A stretch of 64,000 bases of DNA. Origin: Aquimarina sp. ERC-38. Lineage in GTDB: Bacteria; Bacteroidota; Bacteroidia; Flavobacteriales; Flavobacteriaceae. The notes under the pieces were generated by a model. It made no database searches, was not told the DNA's origin, and saw only the letters and a program-made list of their open reading frames with translations. The position numbers were made by a program, and so were the translations under genes. The stretch's first letter is position 1. Every line of letters starts with the position of its first letter. This document shows positions 8,798 to 16,546 of this stretch, one piece after another. The stretch lies in assembly GCF_026222555.1 (NCBI RefSeq), contig NZ_CP098511.1:101001-165000 (forward strand), read 5' to 3'.

Positions 8798-9649
8798 TTA
8801 TCTATCAATTCCGTTTAAAATCGATTTAATTCTATTCGCTGCTTCCATTTCAGCATATACTTTTTCAAAATCGTCTTCTTCCAGTAACTTCTGAAACCAG
8901 GATAGGTTTGAAATATATTCTTTTAAAGTTTCCAACACATTTTCTTTATTATGTTCAAAAATAGGTGTCCACATCGCCGGCGAACTTTTTGCCAACCGAA
9001 CGGTTGAGGCAAAACCGCTTCCTGCCATATCAAAGATATCTTTTTCATTCTTTTCCTTTTCAATTACCGTCTTCCCTAACATAAATGAACTTATATGTGA
9101 TAGGTGAGAAACGTAGGCAATATGCTTATCGTGAGAAGCCGGATCCATATATCGAATTCGCATCCCTAATTTAGAAAAGATTTCCAATCCTTTTTCCTGT
9201 AACTTAAATGCTGTTTTTTCTACTTCGCATATGATATTAGTCTTATTTCTATACAGATTTGCTATCGCCGCTTTAGGCCCGGAAAATTCTGTTCCGGCTA
9301 TAGGATGTGCTGCTAAATAATTTCGACGCTTTTTATGATCATTTACTTTAGCACATAATTTTTGCTTGGTCGAACCTGCGTCAATAACCAGGCAGTCATC
9401 CGGAACCAAATCCAATACTCTAGGTAGAATGGTTAAGGTACTATTGACCGGAATGGTTATAATGACCACTTCGGCTTTATTAATATCTTCAAGAATAGCT
9501 TTATGATCAATAATTCCCAGTTCTAAAGCTTGTTGCAAATGAGAATTGTTCTGATCAATACCAAAGATTTCTGACTCTTTGAATGCTGACTTTATATCAA
9601 TAGCAAAGGAGCCGCCTATCAAACCTATTCCGATTATATAAACTTTCAT
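8798..9649 (-). CDS. tyrA: Prephenate dehydrogenase
   Basis: 283 residues. Rossmann NAD(P) site at the N-terminus (VYIIGIGLIGGSFAIDI, glycines at 7, 9 and 12-13). The TyrA blocks are present: DAGSTKQKL, AAHPIAGTEFSGP with the substrate-binding histidine, and SHLSHISSF. It oxidatively decarboxylates prephenate to 4-hydroxyphenylpyruvate for tyrosine synthesis. The start overlaps the aminotransferase stop by ATGA (9646-9649), indicating translational coupling. No ACT domain, so allosteric control is not evident here. Confidence 0.94.
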   Translation of the reverse strand: MKVYIIGIGLIGGSFAIDIKSAFKESEIFGIDQNNSHLQQALELGIIDHKAILEDINKAEVVIITIPVNSTLTILPRVLDLVPDDCLVIDAGSTKQKLCAKVNDHKKRRNYLAAHPIAGTEFSGPKAAIANLYRNKTNIICEVEKTAFKLQEKGLEIFSKLGMRIRYMDPASHDKHIAYVSHLSHISSFMLGKTVIEKEKNEKDIFDMAGSGFASTVRLAKSSPAMWTPIFEHNKENVLETLKEYISNLSWFQKLLEEDDFEKVYAEMEAANRIKSILNGIDR

Positions 9650-10815
9650 AAACTAACTTTATGATGTTGCAAGCGTTCTATTGCTTCTGCTATTTTTTCT
9701 TTAGAAACACATAAAGAAAACCGAATATATCCTTTTCCATTACTTCCAAAAATGGAACCCGGGGTAATAAATACATCATTTCTGTACAAGATGTTGTCGA
9801 TGAAAGAAACATCATCCGCATTATTTCCGGGTAATTTAGCCCAAACAAACATCCCCGTAGCATTTTTATCATAGCTGCAATTGAGTTGATCCGCGAGGTT
9901 CCATATATAGTTTCTACGCTCCTGATAGATAGTATTTATCTTATTGTACCAGGAAGCTGAACTTTGTAACGCAACAATTGCTCCTTTTTGCAAACCGTAA
10001 AACATACCGCTATCCATATTACTTTTTACCTTAAGTACTGCTTCAATTTTATCAGCACTTCCGGCTAACATCCCTACTCTCCATCCAGCCATATTAAAGG
10101 TTTTACTTAAGGAGTTTAGTTCAAGAGCTACCTTTTTTGCGTCGGGAATACTTAATATGCTTAAAGGCTGTTCGTTTAATACAAAACTGTATGGATTGTC
10201 ATGAACTAATAATATATGATGCTTAGTAGCAAAGTCAATTAATTGCTGAAACAATCCTTTAGAAGCCGGAGCTCCGGTGGGCATATTGGGATAATTTACC
10301 CACATTAACTTCACTCCGGATAAATCTTGCTTTTCTAAGGTTTTAAAATCCGGGTACCAGTTATTTTCTGCTTTTAGATCATAAAAAAGCGGTGAAGCCC
10401 CTACAAGATTAGTGATAGCTGCATAGGTCGGATATCCGGGATTCGGGATTAACACCTGGTCTCCTTCATTAAGATATGCCATAGAGATATGCATAATTCC
10501 CTCTTTGGAACCTATTAAAGGCAAAATCTCATTTACAGGATTTAAAGAGACTTCATATCTCTCCTGGTAAAAAGTAGCAAATGCTTCTCTAAGTTCCGGT
10601 AATCCCTGGTAACTCTGGTATTTATGTGCGCCAGGCATGGTAGCAGCCTGCTGGATTTCTTTAATTACCTGCACGGGTGGTTCTAAGTCCGGGCTACCGA
10701 TCGCCATATTGATAATCGATTTACCGGAAGCAGCCAGTTCTCGCACCTCCCGTAATTTTCTAGAGAAATAATATTCCTGGACGGTTTCTAATCTTTTAGC
10801 GGTTTGTACACTCAT
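9646..10815 (-). CDS. Aromatic/aspartate-type PLP aminotransferase
   Basis: 389 residues, fold-type I aminotransferase class I/II. The PLP-binding lysine is Lys238 in NSLSKTFNMAGWRVG, the NYPNMPTG motif is at 174-181 and the carboxylate-binding Arg is in YIRFSLC near the C-terminus. Its place between pheA and tyrA suggests it transaminates phenylpyruvate and 4-hydroxyphenylpyruvate (or prephenate). ATGA overlaps with both neighbours show a tightly coupled operon. LL-DAP aminotransferase-like enzymes have a similar sequence, so the substrate rests on context. Confidence 0.85.
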   Translation of the reverse strand: MSVQTAKRLETVQEYYFSRKLREVRELAASGKSIINMAIGSPDLEPPVQVIKEIQQAATMPGAHKYQSYQGLPELREAFATFYQERYEVSLNPVNEILPLIGSKEGIMHISMAYLNEGDQVLIPNPGYPTYAAITNLVGASPLFYDLKAENNWYPDFKTLEKQDLSGVKLMWVNYPNMPTGAPASKGLFQQLIDFATKHHILLVHDNPYSFVLNEQPLSILSIPDAKKVALELNSLSKTFNMAGWRVGMLAGSADKIEAVLKVKSNMDSGMFYGLQKGAIVALQSSASWYNKINTIYQERRNYIWNLADQLNCSYDKNATGMFVWAKLPGNNADDVSFIDNILYRNDVFITPGSIFGSNGKGYIRFSLCVSKEKIAEAIERLQHHKVSL

Positions 10816-11720
10816 CCGTTTTGATTTTTATATTCTCCTAAAATTTTTACGTCGTACGCCATAATATTGAGAATAGACATTGCTTTGCTAAACCCTTCGT
10901 AAGAATCAAAGGTGGTATCTATAAAAAAAGAATAGCGCCAGGGTTCATCGATAATGGGCAGGGATTGAATTTTAGTTAAATTTAAATTACAATCACTCAT
11001 CACATTAAGTACAGATGCCAGACTACCGCGTTTATGATCCGTATAAAATTTTATAGAAGCTTTATTTACTTCTGACTTAGGAATTTTTTTTGCGTTTTTT
11101 CCTTTTAAAATAAAAAAACGGGTGGCATTTGACTTAATAGTCTGAATTTCTTCAGCCAAAATGGAAAGGCCATAGATTCCGGCTGCACCTGCACCAGCTA
11201 CAGCGGCTATATTTCTTAATTGCTTTTCTTGTATTCGTTTTGCGACTTCTGCCGTATCCACATCTTCTACCAGTTTGATATGATCGTAATGGTTAAAAAA
11301 GTCTTTACATTGCAATAGTGCCATAGGGTGGGAATATACCTCTTTGATATCAGCAATTTTCTGATTGCCGAGAGCCATCAAACAATGGTGGATTGGTAGA
11401 AAATATTCGCCTACAATCTCTAGGTTATGTTCGTCAATATAAGCATAATTAGGTATGATGGAACCAGCAATGGAGTTCTCAATCGCCATGACTGCATCTG
11501 TACTTTTACCGGATTCCAGGCTCTTTACCAATTCCTGAAAAGACAGGCATTCATCAACCATTACCTCTTCTCCGAAGTATGCTTGAGCTACCTGATGATG
11601 GTAAGATCCTTTAATTCCCTGTATAGCTACGATAGTATCTATCACGTTACTTTGTTTAGAAGGCTTACTGCTTTTATAACTATATTCTTTTTTATCAATT
11701 ATGTTTGGTACTGTCTTCAT
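10812..11720 (-). CDS. pheA: Prephenate dehydratase
   Basis: The prephenate dehydratase domain runs from IVAIQGIKGSYHHQVA to SNATRFFILKG, including AVMAIENSIAGSI and the catalytic TR(F) motif. A C-terminal ACT domain follows (KFYTDHKRGSLASVLNVM ... NLTKIQSLPI), the usual phenylalanine feedback site. Converts prephenate to phenylpyruvate. I start it at the ATG at 11720, which has GGAAGG 5 bases upstream; an in-frame TTG at 11732 overlaps that site and is unlikely. The first 28 residues are a lysine/serine-rich extension beyond the usual family start. First structural gene of the operon. Confidence 0.93.
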   Translation of the reverse strand: MKTVPNIIDKKEYSYKSSKPSKQSNVIDTIVAIQGIKGSYHHQVAQAYFGEEVMVDECLSFQELVKSLESGKSTDAVMAIENSIAGSIIPNYAYIDEHNLEIVGEYFLPIHHCLMALGNQKIADIKEVYSHPMALLQCKDFFNHYDHIKLVEDVDTAEVAKRIQEKQLRNIAAVAGAGAAGIYGLSILAEEIQTIKSNATRFFILKGKNAKKIPKSEVNKASIKFYTDHKRGSLASVLNVMSDCNLNLTKIQSLPIIDEPWRYSFFIDTTFDSYEGFSKAMSILNIMAYDVKILGEYKNQNG

Positions 11721-11745
11721 AAAGCCTTCCAAAATTCATGGTATA

Positions 11746-11775
11746 AAAAAATCCCGATGTTTATCGGGATTTTTA
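11746..11775 (-). terminator. Attenuator: intrinsic terminator in the pheA leader
   Basis: On the minus strand ATCCCGAT-AAAC-ATCGGGAT forms a perfect 8-bp stem, extended by A/T pairs, followed at once by seven Ts. It lies 25 bases upstream of the pheA start and downstream of the leader peptide stop, so it would end transcription before the operon. Confidence 0.85.
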
Positions 11776-11830
11776 TGTATCATATTATAAGTATTACATA
11801 CTGACCCCGCTTTTACCTTTGTGGTAAAAG
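11765..11830 (-). promoter_or_regulatory. Alternative RNA pairings of the pheA attenuator
   Basis: Two further pairings are visible. The first is a pause-type hairpin, CTTTTACC (11823-11830) with GGTAAAAG (11810-11817), spanning the end of the Phe/Tyr codon run. The second is an antiterminator: CGGGGT-CAG-TATG (11797-11809) can pair with CATA-AAA-ATCCCG (11765-11777), 6 + 4 bp around a 3x3 loop, and it consumes the 5' arm of the terminator. A ribosome reaching the leader stop would cover the antiterminator strand; one stalled on the Phe codons would leave it free. Pairing seen by eye; no folding energy calculated. Confidence 0.7.
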
Positions 11831-11871
11831 AAGAAAAAATAAAATCGGTTCCAGAATACAATACTTTTCAT
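11794..11871 (-). CDS. Phe/Tyr-rich leader peptide of the aromatic operon
   Basis: A 25-codon reading frame with ATG at 11871 and TAA at 11796-11794. Residues 6-16 read FWNRFYFFFFY: nine aromatic residues of eleven (six Phe, two Tyr, one Trp). The stop lies just before the terminator hairpin that precedes pheA. This is the architecture of amino-acid-responsive attenuation leaders (pheA, pheST and trp leaders of enterobacteria). Too short for routine gene calling. Confidence 0.85.
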   Translation of the reverse strand: MKSIVFWNRFYFFFFYHKGKSGVSM

Positions 11872-11921
11872 TACTTCAATTTTCTGATGCTAAATTAGAA
11901 AAATAAATAGAAAGAAAGATA

Positions 11922-11950
11922 CGAATTTAAAATAATCAGTCTACATCAAA
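11922..11950 (-). promoter_or_regulatory. Promoter of the aromatic operon leader
   Basis: On the minus strand TTTG (11947-11950) is followed after 17 bases by TAAATTCG (11922-11929), one base off TAnnTTTG. Transcription would start near 11915, about 45 bases before the leader-peptide ATG. The rest of the 11872-12060 gap shows no other feature. Confidence 0.6.
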
Positions 11951-12060
11951 TATTATCATTAATAATCATGTCATTTTTAAAAATTATTAAAAAAATTGAT
12001 CAAATAGTTTTAAAATTATAAAGATATTTCAATACCACTATTACTAACAAACATTCGTAT

Positions 12061-13248
12061 TCAGATGATTTTTAAAGATTTACCTACGTTTATAAAAGCT
12101 TTTACTGCAAAATCAATTTGTTCCGGACTATGGGCGGCTGAAAGTTGCACTCTGATACGCGCTTTACCTTTAGGAACCACCGGATAAAAGAAGCCTATGA
12201 CATAAATACCTTCTGAGACTAATTTTGCAGCAAATTCCTGTGCCAGTTTGGCATCGTACAACATAATGGGTACGATAGGATGCTCCCCTGGGATGATATC
12301 AAAACCGGCTTCAGTCATCTTATTTCTAAATTGTTTGGTATTTGCTTCTAGTTTATCACGCAATTCCGTAGAACCGGATAAAATATTCAGTACTTTGATA
12401 GAAGCTCCTACAATGGAAGGGGCTAGCGTATTTGAAAATAGATAAGGCCTGGACTTTTGCCTTAGTATCTCCACTATTTCCTTTCGAGCAGCGGTAAATC
12501 CTCCGGAAGCTCCTCCCAAAGCTTTTCCATAGGTACCCGTTATAATATCCACTCTTCCCATTACATTACAATGCTCATGGGTACCCCGACCGGTTATACC
12601 CAAGAACCCGGTAGAATGGCAATCATCAACCATTACCATTGCTCCATAAGCGTCAGCCAGATCACAAATTTTATCCAGTTGAGCAATGGTGCCGTCCATA
12701 GAAAAGGAACCGTCAGTTACAATTAAGATACGCCGGGAGCCTTTTGCTGCAATTAATTGCTTTTCCAGATCAGCCATATTATTATGCTCGTAACGAAAAC
12801 GTTGCGCTTTACATAAACGAATTCCATCAATAATAGAAGCATGATTTAAAGCATCTGAAATAATAGCGTCTTCACTGGTAAGCAAAGGTTCAAAAACACC
12901 ACCGTTTGCATCAAAAGCCGCCGCATATAAGATACAATCTTCCATCCCAAGAAAATCTGCTGTCTTTTGCTCTAATTCCTTGTGTATATCCTGGGTACCA
13001 CAAATAAAGCGAACAGAGGACAACCCAAATCCATGACTGTCAATAGTGGCTTTGCTTGCCTGAATTACAGATGGGTCTGAAGAAAGCCCTAAGTAATTAT
13101 TTGCACAAAAATTAAGAAGGTTTTTAGTAGCCTCCGTATCAATTTCAGCTCCTTGTGGCGAAGTAATTTTTCTTTCTTTTTTATAAAGTCCTGCTTCTTT
13201 AATCGTATCCAACTCCTGGATTAATTGTTTTTTAACGCCGGTATACAT
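12061..13248 (-). CDS. kbl: Glycine C-acetyltransferase (2-amino-3-ketobutyrate CoA ligase)
   Basis: 395 residues, the Kbl length. Alpha-oxoamine synthase family: PLP lysine at 242 in [23 protein letters not shown] at 208-215, [11 protein letters not shown] at 46-56. It cleaves 2-amino-3-ketobutyrate with CoA to glycine and acetyl-CoA. The partner dehydrogenase gene lies 33 bases upstream, so the pair makes a threonine-to-glycine route. Confidence 0.95.
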   Translation of the reverse strand: MYTGVKKQLIQELDTIKEAGLYKKERKITSPQGAEIDTEATKNLLNFCANNYLGLSSDPSVIQASKATIDSHGFGLSSVRFICGTQDIHKELEQKTADFLGMEDCILYAAAFDANGGVFEPLLTSEDAIISDALNHASIIDGIRLCKAQRFRYEHNNMADLEKQLIAAKGSRRILIVTDGSFSMDGTIAQLDKICDLADAYGAMVMVDDCHSTGFLGITGRGTHEHCNVMGRVDIITGTYGKALGGASGGFTAARKEIVEILRQKSRPYLFSNTLAPSIVGASIKVLNILSGSTELRDKLEANTKQFRNKMTEAGFDIIPGEHPIVPIMLYDAKLAQEFAAKLVSEGIYVIGFFYPVVPKGKARIRVQLSAAHSPEQIDFAVKAFINVGKSLKII

Positions 13249-13281
13249 ACAATTTGAATTTTTTATAAGTTGATATTAGTG

Positions 13282-14247
13282 CTAATCTAAGGTAGTTTTT
13301 GAAGTAAATTCTTTCTGTAACTCGGATAACATTACCGCTACCATTCTAGGTAAGTCATAGGCTGGTTTCCAATTCCAGTCCTCTTGGGCTTTTTTATCGT
13401 TAATGACCTGAGGCCACTGATCTGCAATTTGCTGACGGAAATCAGGCTGATAATTTATGTTGAAGTCAGGAATTTCCTTTTGAATAGCGGTTGCTAATGT
13501 TGCAGGCGTAAAACTAATGCCCGCCAGATTATAAGAGGTTCTTCGGGTTATTTTATCTTGAGGTGCTTCCATAATTTCTACAGTAGCTCGGATGGCATCA
13601 TCAATAAAAATCATGGGTAGTTTTGTATCTTCTGAAAGGTAACAGGTATACGCTCTATCCACTAATGCCCGATGAAAGATTTCTACTGCATAGTCCGTAG
13701 TACCACCGCTAGGCATCGATTGATATCCGATAACTCCCGGGTACCGTAAAGACCGTACATCCAGATTATATTTTTGATAATAATAATTGGCCCAGTTTTC
13801 ACCTGCTACTTTACTAATACCATAAACCGTGGAAGGAGTTAACGGAGTATCATTATCTGTATTTGTCCTATCGTATTCTCCACCATAAACCGCTATGGAA
13901 CTTGGATAGAACACCCGTTTCACCTTACTAATCCGGGCTACTTCCAGGATGTTTATAAGTGTTTTCATATTAAGTTCCCAGGCAACAATTGGTTTCTCTT
14001 CTCCTTTTGCTGACAGTATCGCTGCCATATGATATATATGAGTAATACCATGTTTTACGACTACCTCCAGAACGGCATGTTGATCGGTAGCATCTAATTT
14101 TTCATACTTACTTTCAATAAGAAACGGAGTCTCATGTAAATCCGAAGCGATTACCTGATCAAACCCATATCTATCTTGTAAATAACGTGTTAATACAACT
14201 CCCAACTGCCCTTTTGCTCCTACAATTAAAACCTTTGGTCTTTTCAT
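13282..14247 (-). CDS. tdh: L-threonine 3-dehydrogenase, SDR/epimerase type
   Basis: 321 residues, extended short-chain dehydrogenase. NAD site GAKGQLG at 11-17, active-site STVYGISKVAGE with the Tyr-x3-Lys pair, and the YPGVIGYQSMPSGGTTDYAVEIF segment typical of the UDP-galactose-epimerase-like threonine dehydrogenases. It oxidises threonine to 2-amino-3-ketobutyrate for Kbl, encoded immediately downstream. An Lrp/AsnC regulator gene is divergent 154 bases away and could control it. Confidence 0.93.
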   Translation of the reverse strand: MKRPKVLIVGAKGQLGVVLTRYLQDRYGFDQVIASDLHETPFLIESKYEKLDATDQHAVLEVVVKHGITHIYHMAAILSAKGEEKPIVAWELNMKTLINILEVARISKVKRVFYPSSIAVYGGEYDRTNTDNDTPLTPSTVYGISKVAGENWANYYYQKYNLDVRSLRYPGVIGYQSMPSGGTTDYAVEIFHRALVDRAYTCYLSEDTKLPMIFIDDAIRATVEIMEAPQDKITRRTSYNLAGISFTPATLATAIQKEIPDFNINYQPDFRQQIADQWPQVINDKKAQEDWNWKPAYDLPRMVAVMLSELQKEFTSKTTLD

Positions 14248-14401
14248 TTTATTTCCGTAATTATTACTTATAAAAGTAATAATTTATAGAATTATATATG
14301 CATAATCTTTGAAATGAGATAAAAATTACGGTTTTTTAAACCATACACCTTAAAAATTACTATTTTTATACTAATTAAGTGTTAAGAAGTATTACTCTTT
14401 T

Positions 14402-14863
14402 ATGGAAACCTTAGACGCTACTGACCTGGCTATTTTAAGAATTTTACAGGATAACTCAAAGATCACGACTAAAGAGATTGCCCGGGACATGAATTTGAGC
14501 ACCTCTCCTATTTACGATCGTATTCGAAGATTAGAAAAGTTAGGCTATATTGAAAAGTATGTAGCTATTTTAAACAAAAAATTGATTGACAGATCTGTCA
14601 CTACTATTTGCCAGGTTTCTATGAGATATCATAATGAAGCATTTATTGAAAAATTTGAAAAGCAAATAAAACAATTACAGGAAGTACAGGAATGTTATCA
14701 TATGGCCGGACAAGTAGATTTTATTCTAAAAATTCATACTAAAAACCTGGAAGAGTATCATGATTTTATAAAGTATAAATTGTCTACTATTGAAAATATA
14801 GGTGTTTTAAATAGTACTTTTGTACTAAAAGAAATAAAGCAAAGTTCTGCTTTTTATATTTAA
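14402..14863 (+). CDS. Lrp/AsnC family transcriptional regulator
   Basis: 153 residues. The N-terminal winged HTH (DLAILRILQDNSKITTKEIARDMNLSTSPIYDRIRRLEKLGYI, about 8-50) is followed by an AsnC-type ligand domain with the HMAGQVDFILKI strand (about 100-111). Such proteins sense amino acids. The divergent kbl-tdh operon and the aromatic operon beyond it are natural candidate targets, but that is inferred from position only. gldA follows 21 bases later on the same strand. Confidence 0.92.
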   Translation: METLDATDLAILRILQDNSKITTKEIARDMNLSTSPIYDRIRRLEKLGYIEKYVAILNKKLIDRSVTTICQVSMRYHNEAFIEKFEKQIKQLQEVQECYHMAGQVDFILKIHTKNLEEYHDFIKYKLSTIENIGVLNSTFVLKEIKQSSAFYI

Positions 14864-14884
14864 CTAATCTTCATTAAAATATCC

Positions 14885-15784
14885 ATGTCTATTTCCGTAC
14901 AGAATCTTAGCAAACATTATGGCGAGCAAAAAGCATTAGATGATGTTTCTTTTGAAATAAAAAAAGGAGAAATTGTTGGGTTTTTAGGTCCTAACGGAGC
15001 AGGTAAATCCACTCTAATGAAAATACTAACTACGTACCTGTTGCCGGATGAAGGAGTTGCAATGGTCAATGGCTTTAATGTTTTAGAAGATGAAAAAAGA
15101 GTACAACAGAGTGTAGGCTATTTACCGGAACATAATCCATTGTATGACGATATGTATGTAAAAGAATACTTGAGGTTTAACGCGGATCTACATAGTGTTA
15201 GTAAAGACAGTATTAATAATGTCATTAAAATTACCGGCTTAGCTCCGGAAGTCCATAAAAAAATAAAACAGTTGTCAAAAGGATATAAACAACGTGTCGG
15301 GCTTGCCTGTGCCTTAATACACGATCCTGAAGTCTTAATATTAGATGAACCTACGACCGGATTGGACCCTAATCAAATTATGGAAATACGAGAATTGATT
15401 AGAACGATCTCTACTTCAAAAACCATTTTTCTATCGACGCATATTATGCAGGAGGTAGAAGCCATTTGTGATCGGGTTATTATTATCAGTAAAGGAAACA
15501 TTGTGGTTGACCAGGAATTGGATGAATTACTAAACCAGGCAGAACAAATCGTATTGGTCGAATTTGATTACCGGGTAGATGAAGCTTTTCTTTTACAGTT
15601 ACCTCACGCAAAAAAGGCAACGAACACCTTTGGGTTTGCCTATGAAATCCATTTTAATACTACAAAAGACATGAGGTCGTTTGTATTTGATTTTGCTCAT
15701 GATAACCAACTTAAAATTGTTAACCTATCTCGAAAAAACAAAAACCTAGAAAGCTTGTTTCATGAAGTTACCGAAAACGCTTAA
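14885..15784 (+). CDS. gldA: Gliding motility-associated ABC transporter ATP-binding subunit
   Basis: 299 residues. Walker A GPNGAGKST at 35-43, signature LSKGYKQRVGLA, Walker B LILDEPTTGLDP and switch histidine FLSTHIM. The sequence closely follows Flavobacterium GldA from memory (LSKHYGEQKALDDVSFEIKKGEI; SVGYLPEHNPLYDDMYVKEYL), with its distinctive C-terminal domain. GldA works with GldF and GldG, which are not in this window, in the gliding machinery. It may be co-transcribed with the Lrp gene; convergent with the response regulator (13-base gap). Confidence 0.9.
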   Translation: MSISVQNLSKHYGEQKALDDVSFEIKKGEIVGFLGPNGAGKSTLMKILTTYLLPDEGVAMVNGFNVLEDEKRVQQSVGYLPEHNPLYDDMYVKEYLRFNADLHSVSKDSINNVIKITGLAPEVHKKIKQLSKGYKQRVGLACALIHDPEVLILDEPTTGLDPNQIMEIRELIRTISTSKTIFLSTHIMQEVEAICDRVIIISKGNIVVDQELDELLNQAEQIVLVEFDYRVDEAFLLQLPHAKKATNTFGFAYEIHFNTTKDMRSFVFDFAHDNQLKIVNLSRKNKNLESLFHEVTENA

Positions 15785-15797
15785 GGCTACGTATTAT

Positions 15798-16202
15798 TTA
15801 ACCTACTTGTTTAAAATCGTTAAGTACCGTTGTTAATTTTTCAATAGATATGGGTTTTACAATATAATCACTAACAATTTCGTAAGATTTTGCTTTTAAG
15901 GTATCAGCCGGATCTACTGAGGACGAAGCAATATACAGTACAATCTTCTTTTTACAAGGTATCTTAACGAACTGATCTAAAAATTGCCATCCGTCCAGTA
16001 CTGGCATATTAAGGTCTAATATAATCACATCTGGTAATGCATCTTCAGACATGATGATAGCTTTTAAATTGTCCAGGGCTTCCTGCCCGTTCCTAAACAC
16101 CATAATACTATCACAGAAATTAATAATTTCCATTACTTTTTTAACTCCGTATACAAAAATCGGATCATCATCAATAATACATGCTATATTAATCATCTTC
16201 AT
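15798..16202 (-). CDS. Single-domain response regulator (CheY-like)
   Basis: 134 residues, receiver domain only. Acidic pocket DDD at 11-13, phosphoacceptor Asp63 in VIILDLNMP, conserved Ser in YIASSS near 92-95 and Lys116 in YIVKPIS. With no output domain it would act by protein contacts or as a phosphate shuttle. The multi-PAS kinase gene lies upstream on the same strand, 345 bases away, and is the likely partner. Start ATG at 16202, or Met3 as an alternative. Confidence 0.92.
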   Translation of the reverse strand: MKMINIACIIDDDPIFVYGVKKVMEIINFCDSIMVFRNGQEALDNLKAIIMSEDALPDVIILDLNMPVLDGWQFLDQFVKIPCKKKIVLYIASSSVDPADTLKAKSYEIVSDYIVKPISIEKLTTVLNDFKQVG

Positions 16203-16546
16203 TCAATTACATTTAACTTTTTAGCTCTGGTGCATATGGCGAAAAATTGTCAATTCGAGTATTTCTTCGTTATAAAATGAAGAATACAGGGCTTGCCCTC
16301 AACTTAATTTAGAAGATAAAGTCCTTCGGTTTATCTCATCATAACATAGCTTTTTCGACTCAAATCTTTATCATATTCAGTTCTGTCAAAAGACTTAATA
16401 ATTCCACTAAGCATAGACGAGGTACACTTCTTCTTTTATTCGAAGTACTCGAACTTACGGATTTTATCGTATGTCTATCTACATGCACCATTATCGTTTT
16501 TTATCTAATTACCATAAGGTAATGACTTCTTGAAGCTTTTTCTAAA
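16203..16546 (-). other. 344-base gene-free stretch between kinase and regulator genes
   Basis: No ORF of note. One imperfect hairpin (GTATTTCTTC at 16259-16268 with GAAGAATAC at 16279-16287) lies in the leader of the response-regulator gene. No clear terminator after the kinase gene and no recognisable promoter were found. Confidence 0.4.
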
